From positions 5,208,001 through 5,272,000 of the forward strand of contig OU612068.1 of assembly GCA_914767715.1 (NCBI GenBank): a DNA stretch of 64,000 nt, read 5' to 3'. Numbering within the stretch: position 1 is the stretch's first letter; each line of letters begins with the position of its first letter. Below, piece by piece: positions 1 to 12,574 of this stretch. The notes beneath the pieces were generated by a model, which had not been told where the DNA came from, searched no databases, and saw only the letters and a program-made list of their open reading frames with translations. This stretch comes from Membranipora membranacea (Eukaryota; Bryozoa; Gymnolaemata; Cheilostomatida; Membraniporidae). Both the position numbers and the translations under genes were made by a program.

Positions 1-1066
1 TGTGGTTAAGTTATCATATCTGTAATGTTCGTGACAAGAACATAAAGATGCGCTTTTATCTATCACCTATATACAATGTATGGAAACATACCAAAATCAT
101 GTTGCAATCCAATCGATGACGTCATATCAACTGCTAGTTTTTTAGCCGTCTGTCACGTCCTATCACTGTCAGAGGTTTTTAATTGATTTTTTAGAAACCT
201 TCTTGTCTTAAAATGTACACAACAGAGTCTACACCCCTACTCATTTTAGGACGCTACCGCAAAGGTAGAATCGAGCTACAGCGGGTGATGCAGGGAAATT
301 CCCACCCTCCCCCACCGAACTTAGCTTGTCAAGACCGGCTGCCGTTACCGGTCCCAAACATAATAAATAAATACAAATAGTACGAAATGTGCAACACATA
401 TGGTTTGGCATGGCTATATTGAATTACCTTAGCATAATCACAAATTATAAATTTAAACCAAAACCCTGATTTTGACAAGCATTGTTACAGTTATTGTTCA
501 TAAGACATATGCTGGTTTTATAACACAATTATTTTGGGGAGTTGCTCTCCTGTTGACTCTTTATACCAACTAATGTAGTCGGCGTTCAATCCAGCACTTT
601 CTACGTTCATTTCAGGACTTTTTACTTTCATACTAGACAACGTTCATTCCAGTAAGTTCAATCCCGTCGAAGTTTGTTCCAGCCGATGTTCATTGCAAGA
701 TTTTGTGTGCATCTTCTATTTATAAACAGGTGCCCCCATAAATCTGACAGCAGTCCCTTAGGTGAACCAAGGAGTCTTTAACTCCTTGGGTGAACACAAC
801 TATGTGTTATTACAAGGAATTGTACAAGAGCGAAGTTTTGAAAAATCATAAGAAAACTGTTCAAGTCATTTCATATCCTCTGCCAGAAATTTTAACACCA
901 ACGGTCATAGACTTTCGGATTCTAGAATAAAAAAGGAACAACAAACTTTTATGACCGGACTCTAACACTACTTTCAATTAACATTTTTAATGCCTGAAAA
1001 AGAGCAGAAGGAAAAGGAACAAAAAAATAAAAAGAAGCTACCAGCGTTCATTTGAAAAAAAGCAAT
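1..1066. other. intergenic, no gene seen
   Basis: No exon-like reading frame is supported here. Positions about 571-705 hold a weak series of degenerate units built on GTTCATTCCAG. A short perfect hairpin lies at 767-789 (see separate entry). The rest is AT-rich sequence without recognisable content. Confidence 0.5.
767..789. repeat. short hairpin CCAAGGAGT / ACTCCTTGG
   Basis: Two perfect 9-base arms flank a 5-base loop, with GTGAAC both before and after. A near copy, CAAGGAG - TTTTTTA - CTCCTTG, lies at about 48559-48582 in a TSNAXIP1 intron. It may be a dispersed hairpin family or the end of a longer element. Confidence 0.5.
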
Positions 1067-1397
1067 AGTGGGAAAATAGCAAGTGGGAAAACGTCCGGGT
1101 GGAAAAATGGATTGGTGGGAAAACGTCAAGGTGGAAAAATGGATTGGTGAGAAAACGTCCAGGTGGGAAAACAGCTTGGTGAGAAAATGTCATGGTGCAA
1201 AAACAGATCGGTGGGAAAACATCCCGGTGAGAAAATGGATCAGTGAGAAATCTTATTGGTGGGAAAACGGATATGTGGGAAAATGTTCTGGTGAGAAAAT
1301 GGCTCGGTGGGAAAATGGCTTGGTGGGAAAATGGCTAGGTGGGATAAAGGGATGTGAGAAAATGGCTTGGTGGGAAAATGACATTGGGAAAATGTCC
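1067..1397. repeat. 16-bp minisatellite, about 20 units
   Basis: Tandem units of 16 bp with consensus GGTGGGAAAATGGCTT, with variants such as GGTGAGAAAACGTCCA. The register holds from about 1067 to 1397 with one slip near 1345. Because 16 is not a multiple of three and the unit lacks stops, a 126-residue open frame runs through it (1083-1463). It reads as a repetitive W/E/K/G-rich string and is not taken as a gene. The unit core GTGGGAAAAC resembles the reverse complement of the 17-bp array at 31468-32507. Confidence 0.85.
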
Positions 1398-3056
1398 GGA
1401 TACCGTCTGGTACTGATGTTTTGTCAAATTGAGTTATCTGAATTCCTGAAATCTATAAATTGAAACAAAGATCGAATTTGTATTGAAAAAGCTTAACAAC
1501 TTCACCGAAAAATGCATGGTATAGTCAGATAGTCACGTATGATAAAGCTATGGAAGAATTGCATAGGGAAAAAATCCAAAGCTGTTCTGGGCAAGAATTA
1601 TCGATGGTGTTGTGAGTTGTCTCTGCCAAGGAGGGATATCCCAATACCCTGGAAATGATGTCACTCAGCAATAAATGTGATTGGCTGAGGCCAATATTTT
1701 GGTTTTTGCACGTAATGATCAGTTTGATGATAATTATTTATACTTGCTGAAAGACATCGGAAGGACCACAGCAATATATAGTGTGGCAGCTAGTTTCACA
1801 TTTAATAGAAAACTTCTGGGTAAAAATTATGTATAGTGTTAAAAATTGTCCTCCCTTCGCATCTTTGAGGAATGAGGTATCTATGAGGTCTAGTGCTGTG
1901 CCAACCTAATAAGCTACCCCTTTAATATACTTTTTATTACTATTCTCATCCTCATAAATTCAAAATAAGTATAGCTCCATTGTCAGGACACATTTTACAA
2001 TAGTAGATAAGTTCATTAATTGATTCATACAGTTTTCTCAAGTAGATAGAAATGATAGTTCATTGGGCTGGTATAGCACTAGGCCTCATAGATGCCTCAT
2101 ACTTCATATATGAAAAGGGAGGACGATTCCTTTTGAAGTCTTTTTATAATTTGCCTTTGTGGTGCACAATTGGTATGAAATGTCAGTGTGTAGCCTTTAA
2201 ATTAACCATCGGTAGATTCCCAACCGTATCTATACGTTAATATACATACATACAGGGAGATTTTATCGCACTATCAAAGCAGCATTTGATGCACTTCTCT
2301 GGGTTCGGGCTATACATTTAGGATGACCTGTACTCCCCTGAAAATAGAACAATAGATGGTTTTCCTATTTGCTCTCTGAGCGCTCAATGTAGGGAAATAG
2401 TCTTAAAATTACATCGACATTACTACTGCTAAACTTTGAAAGGCAATTATCTCAATAAATGCCAGAATTTTTCAGACAGTCTTCCAGAATGTTCGGCTTT
2501 TGTCACTAAAGATCAGCTTTCAAACCCCTTATAACTTTTTGATGATGCTGTGTTCGTCAGAGTAATTAATTGAACCATACTTTTGCCTATTTGCATCAGC
2601 TGTCTTGGCCAACAAAGTGAGGCTTACAAGGTAAAATAAATAACATAATTTTTACCATAATATAATCATACAATCCCTCTCCAGGTGTAAAGCCCAAGGC
2701 TAAAAGTCCTTTTGCAAATCTGTCTCCCTGAAGAGAAATAGAAATGGAAAAAGAACATGCAAACTGCCTAAACAACATGTCGCTTAGAGACTGTCTTTGA
2801 CTGATGTGAAGTTGAACTGTCAAAATGCTACCCTCGAAAAATTGTTTCAAATCAATAACTCAATAATATCAAAGAGTAAGGATATACAGAGGGGACATTT
2901 CTATGACAGTTCTAGTACCTGTGGTTTTCGTTTCACTGGTGGAAAATTGTCAATCTGGCTACCTGCTAGTTGATTAGTTATATAAATTACAATGGAAATC
3001 TGTGATGTAGCCAATTAGCCATACCCATAGAGTTATGGCCAACCTACCAATCACGG
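1398..3056. other. intergenic, no gene seen
   Basis: AT-rich sequence with only short chance open frames (for example 2052-2240 +, 2596-2850 -). They have no family resemblance and no consistent splice context. Confidence 0.45.
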
Positions 3057-3378
3057 CATTTCCATGGTAATTTTGAGGCCAACCTGAGGCTAATTTCGAG
3101 GGTCTTTGAGTTATGGAAATTGCTCCGAGATCGCCCTGAGGTCCAAGGTTAAGCTCGCACAAATCGGCCGAAAATTCAGCCATCTGGCGTGGTTGAGCAG
3201 TTAGCATCAAAGAGTCATATGCAGGAGGCCGGGGTTCTATTCCCGGCGGCGGCAAATTTTTTGGATTTTATATTTCCTCTGCTCATTCATGGAAATGGCT
3301 GCATATTTCCAAATCTAGCCAAGAGGTGACAACTCAGCTCGATCTAGGCCGACCTTGAAATTCACATGGAAACATGGT
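3057..3378. mobile_element. tRNA-like repeat with imperfect inverted ends
   Basis: The core at about 3183-3255 looks like a tRNA-derived Pol III promoter: an A-box-like TGGTTGAGCAGTTAG and a B-box-like GGGTTCTATTCC inside a GCCGGG/CCCGGC stem, followed by a T run. No acceptor stem pairs, so it is not a functional tRNA gene. The outer ends, TTTCCATGGTAATTTTGAGG at about 3059 and the reverse complement of AAATTCACATGGAAA at about 3358-3372, are imperfectly inverted. It is either a SINE or a small inverted-repeat element that captured a tRNA-like head. Confidence 0.5.
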
Positions 3379-4640
3379 GAATGATGAGCCATATGTACTG
3401 ATTTTCAACTTTGTTAAATTTGATTTTAAAAACATGGATAACACATAACTTATGTATCCTAGCAAAAATGTCAACGGTATAGTGTATAGCTTGAAGGTTG
3501 GACATTCAAACAAAGTTGGAAATCAGTCTTTAGGATAAATATAGAATGAATTATGGCCCATCATAGGTAGGGGTTTTCTTTTTTAAAGTGCAGGCAACCA
3601 AACACACCAAATCAGTTCAAAGGTCATAGATTGAATTTACACTAACTGTTTTAGGTGATCCTGGTGAGCACCTACTCTGAGTTCACAGAAGGGACAATCC
3701 CTTTTGTAAATTAAATGGTATAACACCCAAACCCAAGTGACTCCCAAGGCAACACGTATGTTCACATCCGTACTGGGTGTATATGGTTGATGTGAAACCC
3801 TCTGTGATTCCAATTTTAAACCTTCCCACCTCAAACGTGTTTCTATCTGATCGGCGCATCTAGACTGTCAGTCTTCGTTGAATGGACATGGACAGAAGGC
3901 AGGATATATTTTTTTATAAATGGCCAAACAAATATTTGTCTTCCTGCTCACTGCCTCACTAGCCATGGTCGGGTATAATAACCAAAAATCTTTGGTGGAT
4001 AAACAATCATGAGATGACCAACATCAAAATCAGAAAGGGCAGCAGTAAAACACACAATGGTCAGAATGTTGAATATTTTCCGGAAAGAAATATGTTAATA
4101 AATTAATGTGAGTACAAATAACTCTTTTTTTAACCAACCATCAACGAGACTTATATCGCCTATAAACATCCCTAATGCGAAAATGCGATGCTCAGTAGCT
4201 TTAAGGTGTGCATGTTACCTTCGATTATCAGCATATGGCCGCCTTGCTAGACATAAATTGCAATTTGACAACTGCATCCACATCCTACATTGAAAACTTA
4301 GTAATCAACAGAAATAGTCCTTTCGGTTTCAGTTCAGTGTAGCATCTCCATTTTCATTTGTAAATTGCTCAACGGACAGATCCCAAAAAAGTTGCTCCGT
4401 TAAGGCGTTTCGTGATGCCGGACGGAACAAAGCACCACTATATATCAAATTGAAGCTAAGACTCTGGGGAATAAGAATATCTTGGTAGTAGAAGAATTAA
4501 ATTGGGGGGGGGGGCGCACCCCAATCTCCTTCATAGAAGATGATACAAATGACCCGCAAGAGAAGCGCCTTTGGTTGTCAACCTTAACTTGATGGGTTCT
4601 GAGTGGCAAAAGTGTATATTTTTCATAGGCAACAACATGA
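3379..4640. other. intergenic, no gene seen
   Basis: No supported exon. A run of ten G at about 4506-4515 is the only low-complexity tract of note. Confidence 0.4.
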
Positions 4641-4811
4641 ATGTTTCAAGCGTCTAAGAGTGTTACTGAGATTCGCCAGAAAAATCAGATAGATCGTTAC
4701 TTACATGCACAGCCTGATCATTTTCTTCTAGCTATTGAAGCACAATACACACATCAGTATGATATAATCAAAAGACTCAAGAAAGCAGACCCAGATCAAG
4801 ACAAGAATTGA
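4641..4811 (+). CDS. possible small or terminal-exon coding sequence, unrecognised
   Basis: An open frame of 56 codons begins at an ATG preceded directly by an in-frame TGA and ends at TGA. The translation has a coding-like composition rich in Q, D, K and H, with a segment AIEAQYTHQYDIIKRLKKAD that would form an amphipathic helix. A possible splice acceptor (TTTTTCATAG) lies 12 bases upstream, so it could be the end of a gene whose other exons I cannot see, or a relic of one. A second frame across the acceptor (HECFKRLRVLLRFARKIR) is also open for a short stretch, which would fit a frameshifted pseudogene. I do not recognise the family. Confidence 0.2.
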   Translation: MFQASKSVTEIRQKNQIDRYLHAQPDHFLLAIEAQYTHQYDIIKRLKKADPDQDKN

Positions 4812-6656
4812 TTCAAGTTCAAGCGACTGGTCACTGGGACTGATTCACACAATAAGATTAACAAGACCCAATCTAAAGCAAGGTACCAAACTTCGACGAT
4901 CAAATGCCAGCTTGCCTTGCCTTGCACTATGGCGATCAGATAGTATTTTATCAGCCCAGTAGTGTTTTCCCAAGCCAGTTAACCCAGGTATGGCAGTAAG
5001 ACCTCACAAGAGTCAGGCATTAAAAAAAGCGAACCAACAAAACTCCCATCCTGAAGATGAATCTATGCTAAGACAAGATTTGGTCTGTTTTTTTTTTAAA
5101 TTTCATCAAATAATTCTAAATTTTGAGTTCTAAGTTTTGGGTGACAGTGAAGATGAGGCCTACAGCATATTTTTCTTGCCAAAAATAATTTCCCCTAAGG
5201 TGAAAAATAAATTTCCAATCAGCTTTGTTGAGGGTGCAGCTTGTGGTAACATTGTGATGAATAAAGTCAACACCTCAAGACAAAACTTGTCACCTGAGAG
5301 CCATAGGCGGCCTGACCCTTTTTGTGTCCCAGGTTGTCTGACAGTTTGTTCCACAGGGCTTGTATTTGATACGAGGCTTATGGTTGTAGGGTTAAGTTTA
5401 TGAGGTTGTATTAGATGAGTAAAATATGCTCTGTGAACAGATTAAAGTTTTCAATTACATCAAGTTTGATCTATTAAAAAGGGGAACAGATGGATGGACA
5501 GGATCCATTATTACGAGTCGGCTTACCAATGCGGCTAACCATTAGTTGTCATTGAGATTAAAACACAGGGACAACTGCAAGTCAAAGTCAGGCTAAGAAC
5601 TTCTCCATGGTGCCTTGGTAATATTGGAGACGGACAATGAAACAAATCAGCAAGCTTACCAGTTTGTGCTAAAGCGTCGAACAATTTAGGGTCCTGACCA
5701 ACAATTGCTGAAATTAGGGGTCAAGATATAATTGACAATCTTTATGAAATTCCTTGATGTAAGCTATCATTAGCAACCTCATCAAATCTAATAATAATCC
5801 AAACAATGTTCAATGTTTCAAAACTGAATTCAAGATCCAACAAAAGTTTTCATCCTGTAGGGTACATCACTGCATAAAATCTTGGTTTGAGTCTCATGTA
5901 TTCCAAAAAATAAAAATACCATTGTCATTATTGCCAGAAATAAAAAAATCAAGCCATCTGTGATCATCGTCTATGGGCGGAGGATTACTTGGGCTGGCTA
6001 CGTCGCACTAACCTCAGATTTTAATGACATAGATGAATTGACAGCAACCAACTGCCGGTCATCCCAATGCAGATCGTATGCATGCAACTGCCGAAAAAAG
6101 TCCAAAAAAAATTTGTTTTACCTAAAAACATGGCCGCCCCCAATATTTTTTTTCTACCTTGAATTCTTACTCAGGACAAAATTCCCCTCGATTTGATATA
6201 TGGTGTTGATTTTTTCCTCCCGAAATCACGAACCGTCAGAAAAAAGATGGTTTGGCCGTTGTCTAATAAGTGCCATTTAAAATTTGTACTCAACTGTACA
6301 CAATGGCATAGAAACCACAAATATATAGACTCTTTACACCACATTGGACAGCATGGCACAGCACTGATGGGTAAAATAGAAAGAAAATACAAAAAAGTAA
6401 ATCGCATTTCAAAATGTGTTGAAAAATTATTTCAGACATGCTCTCAGAAGCACTTTTAGATAACTGATGCCTAAAAAAACCAGATCTCTGTTTTTTGGAG
6501 AAAAAAAATAAATGAATAGTTAACAGACAGCCGAAACAATCCAGTTGACCAGGTGCCGTTATTCTGAATTGAAAACTGTCGGAAGCAGAGAGTTTTTGAA
6601 AAGTAAGGAGGAAATAACTGCCATCGAGCATTTTTGACTTAAAATATCTGATGAAA
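4812..6656. other. intergenic, no gene seen
   Basis: Overlapping open frames on both strands around 5137-5403 and 6171-6631 have low-complexity translations and no recognisable domain. They are treated as chance. Confidence 0.4.
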
Positions 6657-6835
6657 ACTGTGGGTCAGTAAGAATTTTATAAGAGAGCAGGTTGCAAATA
6701 TGATAGAAGAATCCACTCACAGGAACCACCCAGACCCTCAGAAATAGAGCTGAGAAGATAGGCGTTGACCTCAGTGCTTAGGTCATACTCACAAGTCACA
6801 CATAGAAACTACTTACTGTATGCTGACTGACTGCG
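6657..6835 (+). pseudogene. frameshifted copy of a dispersed coding repeat
   Basis: This stretch closely matches the reverse complement of about 35648-35450, where a frame is open. Relative to that copy it carries a one-base loss near AGAAGAATCC and a seven-base loss near AGTGCTTAGG, so the frame is broken. The similarity starts sharply at GTCAGTAAGAA in both copies, as if at an exon edge. Product unknown. Confidence 0.5.
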
Positions 6836-8228
6836 ACTGAATGACAGCAGTGAATTGGTTATACTTGATGAGCAATTTTGACCTCTCTGATGACAGTCTT
6901 ATGGCTGAATAATTCAATTCCTGATTATAAAGCATCCCCGTTATTTTTAACTAGAAAATTGAAATCAGTAAAATTAAAAATATTAATAAGTGAGTGCAAA
7001 TCATTGATAACCAGTGATCTGTAAAAGGAAGGGGAAGACCAGCTAGATTCATAAACTTATTTATGAGTAGAGAAGACACAAATCTTTTGGTCTTTGACGC
7101 TATGATAGCAATGTTTCTCATGGATGGTTATTTTCATCCCATGTGCAAATCTAACTTAACTACATTCTGCCTTATGCCCATATATTCTTCTCCCAATGAT
7201 AAACTGAATAAATAGGAATCGGCTCGATGAATTGTTGGAATATCGTCCTCCTCCCCCTGCTTTGCCATAACTGGACAACCACTAGCCTGGGATTCAGGCC
7301 GACAAATAGAGTCTGAGCCCCCCAGACTTTTGCCCCACGCCCCCCCCCCGCCAGATTGTGATGGATATTGCTTCTGTGGTGTTATTTACTCATGTATCGC
7401 TATTGGGCATTTCTGAATTGACCCATGTGCTTGTGGTTTAGTTTTGTTTTGATCGGCTGATGGGTTTTGGTTTGTTAGTGTGTGGAGTTGTTGAACTAAC
7501 TTCTCACCATAGAATATACTGTGTCCGACCCTATATCAACTGAATCCCCTCACAACTTACTGTCAATGTGCACACTACAAGCTATCATTTGATGCTAAGC
7601 TCCTTAGAGATAGTAGAATAATATGTGCATTGCTTCTTTCTTATTATTTCCAATAGTTTCCATTAGTTTCACAATAGCTGTTTGATACAGCGTTGCAATA
7701 CACAGATTCGGCTCATTGCCACCCATCTAGCCATTCTAGAAATTACCCTAGTTGTTGTTCTTGGTTGGTTTATTTTGTCACAAACATTAGGTATGCTGCG
7801 AGATTGAGTGTTTATACTGTTACATGAGTAAGGGAATACCAAAAAGAAATGTAAACAAAATGAGTAAAGTAAAGTCTGACTTCTAGTGGATTAAAATATA
7901 TCTTGTAATATCAAAATCATGTGTCTGAGGAATGAGTCTCTACCCCAGGCAGTTCTGTATTTAAGGCTGCGATATCTGCCTGAGGGGAGTTTCTCAAGCT
8001 GCATGATTTGTCTATAATGTGTCCAGGTTACCATAACCTATAAAACTGTGATTTCTGAGGTTCAAAAATTGATAAGAGTTAAACTGTAGATTAGGAGAGA
8101 ATATCATCTTTTATGTAAATATTGGCACTAACCATGTAGGATAATAATAAGACAACATATTTAAGGTTCAAGCACAACTTAGTGGATGCTAAAAAATCTG
8201 AGCTAACTGCAAAGTCAAAGCTCTTACA
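6836..8228. other. intergenic upstream of the ependymin gene
   Basis: No gene seen. A C-rich tract lies at about 7318-7352. A TATA-like TATTTAA at 8158-8164, 65 bases before the next start codon, is a candidate core promoter for the ependymin gene. Confidence 0.4.
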
Positions 8229-11200
8229 ATGAGGAGCCTACTGATCATTCTCTTCCTCTATCTTGGAGGCAGAAGTAATGCTGCCGCACTTCGCTGCCTT
8301 CCAGATCAGTGGGAGGCAACGGCGGTGGGTAAAGTGTCTGAAGTGGTGAATACATCAGGAGATGTGCTTATATTCTCTTTCAGATTTAACCAATCATTTG
8401 ACTTCACAAACAAGCTAGAGAGCAGCAGGCAGGTCATACAGATAGGTAATGTGACGCGACATATCACAACTGTCACCGACTGGAAAAAGGTAAACTGTAT
8501 CATATTTTACTGCTAACAGCATTCCCCCAATGCAACTTTAATTTGGGTGACTTGATGTCATTGGTAATTCCAAAACATTGCATTGTTGGATATGACGTAT
8601 TGCAAATTACAATATTGGAATATGTAGAACTGATAGTTAACAGGCCTGACTTTCACTATGTTTCTATATGTTGGCGTGACGTCGGTTTTAGGGCTAATTG
8701 ATACATGGAATTAGCATTGGTAAGCATTTCTTCATTCGAATCCAGTAACCATTTTGATTCGCATTTTTGGTATAAGGTGGCATAGATTAATGGATAGCAC
8801 GCTTAGGAACATCAGATCTTTTATGATGTTTTTCATCATGGAAATCGTTAGCATTCATCATTCGACATGGGAGTGGACCACCCATTTGAACCATGGGACC
8901 AGTTCAGTTTAGTACTTGTCATAACCTGCATTAATTTCTGAAGGGTACCATCGGTACCACCTGTGTAAAGTGTATTGTGATGATTTCAGATGGAAACTAC
9001 AGAAATCCTGCATGATCTTGAGCGTTGCAAGAAATATTATGTTACGCCTCCAGGAATGAAGAGATGGTGCCCAAATAATTGTAAGTATTACCCGGTTATC
9101 TTTAGATCCCTTATCATGTGGATATAACCATGCTACCATTGATGTACAATTTTTGATATACTGCACCCGCGTTCCCTAGCGGAGAGACCCCATGAGCAGA
9201 AGTAATTTCACCAGGCAGCTCCATTCTTTTATGGGTCAACAAGTCGATTTCACCTTAAATGAGAATGCAAAATAGAATCTTGCGTCACAATGTTCCCTCA
9301 ATCTACAGAGAAACTGAAAAACAAAGACAATGTTTTTTTTTGTTTATTCTTTCTAGCCTTTTGTCCAGAAGCACATACATCATTATTTTGCCAATTTTCA
9401 TAAGGCCCTGAAATTCTTTCCATCTCCGGAGTGAACTGTTATGAAGAGAAAGAAATCTTGCTCTCAACATTGATAGAGTCTGTATGTCCAGTTTAGATAT
9501 TACTTTGTAGCGGACCTGGAGTTCCTTGACTCATTGGTGGTAGATGGAAGCCCTGCTGAGATGTATCACATGAGAATACATAATCAATCTTCTATCATCA
9601 CTGTATTAAGTGACAGCTTCCAGATTCTCACAAGTGTCACAGAGCATAGCGTGGCTGGTGGTGAGTAGTCTTCTATCCAACAGACGATGAAATCAACTTA
9701 TTGAACACTTTTACCTGCAGAACCAGTTAAAAACGCCATGTTGAACCAACAAACACTCATCCGAGCATAACATAGTTGCATAGACGTTGACGCTCTGATA
9801 ATTATACCAACAGACAACCATTCGTAACGGTTTACCTTTGTATTCCATGTTATTTTAGTTCCACAATCTGTGTCTCTACAGTATGGTAATTTCACATCTG
9901 GTATCAAGGATAGCTCGGTATTCACTATACCTGATTACTGCAAGCCTAAAAACCCGACTCCAAAATGTGCTCCAGATCAGTGGCAAGCCATTGCATATCT
10001 GAAATTTGGTGAGGGGTCAGGAGCTTGGCAAGGTAAACTGAATACTTCAGTTGACTTCATCAAACGAATCGAGGCCTATGACGGGTATATACAGCCAGAT
10101 GAAGGTGGTAGAAGTGTGAGGTTTAGACTCATCAAAGTATTTAACAATGTGAGACCAAATTTACTTTCACTAAGAAGGGCGTTGATGAAGTGGCACAATT
10201 GAGGGTACCATGACAATAAATATAATAAGGGTTCTGTTAATAATAAAGAGACCCAACAATTTCACCCAAATGGCCCTTTGCCAACTGGACCTCAGCATGA
10301 ACTCAAAGATGTGGCATTTTTGACATGAACTTGGCATATGGTGGAGAAAACTCAACAAGAAGACTTTTCCTTCTCATTTTGCTCAAATATATAGCCGTTC
10401 CATTGATCAATGGTTTCAATTCGTTTTTTTCGATAATATAATTAAACAAAAAAATTATTTCTGCACGCAAATATCCTAATGGCCTCGTACATGCATTTTA
10501 TGTTATCCTTAGTGAGTCAAGAGTTGTTACAATATTTTAGAACACAACATACACAACATACCCAGATGATCGCCGGTGTGTAGTTCAAAAGGTGATCTCA
10601 GGTGATGGGAATCTGCCTATACCACAAATATGCAATGGTGCGACTAAAGGTATGCTCCAATCTTATACAATGACTCAACGGTTACAGGGAATTTGGTACA
10701 GGTGTCAGACTTGTGTATACCATACAGGGAGAAAGCTTCCATCAGATTTAACACTCCACTTATTCCCTAATCACAAATATAATTATTCCCCTGATCACTA
10801 ATTTTGACAAAAATTCTCAAATGGGAACTTATAAAAAGGGAAGTAGAAAATCAAAATTTGCTCATATTTTGACCCTTGAGCTTTAACAGTAATCGACCAG
10901 AGAACTATGTTGGCATCTGTTGCAGTGGATAGTAGCAATAGTTGGATTCAAGTTGGTGGATCATTTGTTAGATGCGAATATGCACTAAAATGAAACAATA
11001 TGTATGTTCTTTTGTGTTTTAGGATATATAAAGCATGAAGCGATGCAGATTGGAAGTAAAATGGCAGATATTTATCACATTGGAGGCCAAGATAATGCTT
11101 CCGACCTGACTATGATGACTGCATTTAGAACTTCATTGGCGTATATTTCAATGGTTCGCCCTGAACGTACTCCACAATTCAGTAAGTTAGATTTCTGCTG

Positions 11201-11849
11201 ACTAGAAGTTATAGAAATGTTGGGATATAATGGGATGTAATGCAGTTGCCCCAGCCGGGGGGTCGTCGGACAGGGAATCTATAGACGTGAAATCTTCAGC
11301 AGATGTGGGAGAGGGTAAGGATGGGCAAGAGGCTTAAGGGAGAGGAGGGGGGTGGGCACAGACTATAATGAGGATTGCCGTTTGCCCTCTCATCTCATCA
11401 CAGCATGCTGAGCACGAGGCTGATTCGTGAACAATAGTGATATAACATTGAGAAATCATGACTATACCAAAACGATTGCATCTTTGTAGTCCTAGCGATG
11501 GCCAAGTTAAGACCCAGAATCAAAATTTGTCCGATTTGCTTGCCTTTCGAGATGCTCACATCCAATTGATAAGCCGCCATTAGGAAGAGAGTAGTAACTC
11601 CAATAGGGAGCCAAAATGTATCAAACATGATCTAGTGAGACCCTGAGTTACAGATTGAATGCTGACCTAAACTCCATAAGAAATCTATAAAAATTGTATC
11701 ATGTGATAATATTTAAGTAATACTATGCCTGCATTTTATGATTCTCCTTTACAGAGCGGACTGCTGTGGCATACACATTCTCAAACTTTACTGCCGGAAT
11801 CACCAATCCACAAAAGTCTTTTGACATTCCAGCCTATTGTGAAAAGTAG
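8229..11849 (+). CDS. secreted protein with two tandem ependymin-related domains
   Basis: Exons: 8229-8489, 8990-9080, 9511-9660, 9859-10148, 10541-10649, 11023-11181, 11755-11849; all joins are in phase, giving 384 residues. Residues 1-19 are a signal peptide (LLIILFLYLGG). Domain 1 (about 23-195) begins CLPDQWEA and ends GIKDSSVFTIPDYC, the latter very like the ependymin/EPDR1 C-terminal motif IKDPSVFTPPSTC. Domain 2 (204-384) begins CAPDQWQA and ends SFDIPAYC. Each domain has four cysteines (23, 100, 114, 195; 204, 277, 295, 382), as in the family. Ependymin-related proteins are secreted glycoproteins that bind lipid or calcium; the role here is unknown. Most family members have one domain. 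The two halves share the intron phase pattern 0, 1, 1, and exon 4 joins the end of domain 1 to the start of domain 2. Confidence 0.88.
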
Positions 11850-12574
11850 AAGATAACACTGATGTATAATTATAGATGCTACACATACAGTTCACAATAG
11901 TATCACATGAATCATATATATAGAAACTAAAAATTCTTATGATGAACCAAGTTTATTGATAACTAGAGTGGCATGATGGTGTAGTGTAAGGGATTCAAAT
12001 TTTGTAACCATATATATTATTGTGTTTTTACGATATTTGTTTTATACACGGTCTGATGTGTCATTTATGACTTGATCAGCAAAAAAACTTGATATTATTA
12101 TCATTATTTTTGTTATATTATTAATTATATTAAATATGATAACTCCACGATTGTGACAGCCGGGAGTTTTGATCTGATTTACTAACTTTTAAAAGGTGAA
12201 CATATCAGAACAAGTACTCTGTAATTCATCCCAAGGATTCTCTGCTTTTAACTTAATGTGCAGTGCTTTACTGGTACCTAGACACGAGGAACGAGGAAAA
12301 TAGGCTTGAAAACAAACCAACAGGTGACAGAAGAAAATAAGTCGTTAACAAAACTGCTGAAAATCTTGAGAAATTAAAGTTTTGTTTTCCTAGTTCCTTA
12401 TTACTTCATCAAAAGCAGATTATCTTCTTTTAGTTTTATGGGCAGGGTATTTACTGGTACAGCTACTGGTTACGGAGTAAATGAGGTACTAGGAAATCAA
12501 AGTATTATGACCTTTTAATAGTTGCCAGGTTACAATATTACTTTTTAATGAACTCATTTTTCTAAGCGTACACT
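11850..12574. other. intergenic with a diverged local duplication
   Basis: About 12239-12300 and 12425-12505 are diverged direct copies (shared GCAGTGCTTTACTGGTAC / GCAGGGTATTTACTGGTAC, each followed by a GAGG(A/T)A-rich tail). They lie just upstream of the fibrinogen-domain gene and could be duplicated regulatory sequence. No gene seen. Confidence 0.4.

Noticed and set aside
1083-1463. 126-residue open frame
   Set aside because: A translation of the 16-bp minisatellite.
3183-3255. tRNA gene candidate
   Set aside because: The T arm is convincing but no acceptor or anticodon stem closes.
4506-4515. Poly-G and poly-C tracts (also about 7339, 15024, 25798)
   Set aside because: Plain homopolymers without flanking arms or duplications, unlike the element at 62791-62867.
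6171-6631. Overlapping open frames on both strands
   Set aside because: Low-complexity translations without domain or splice evidence.
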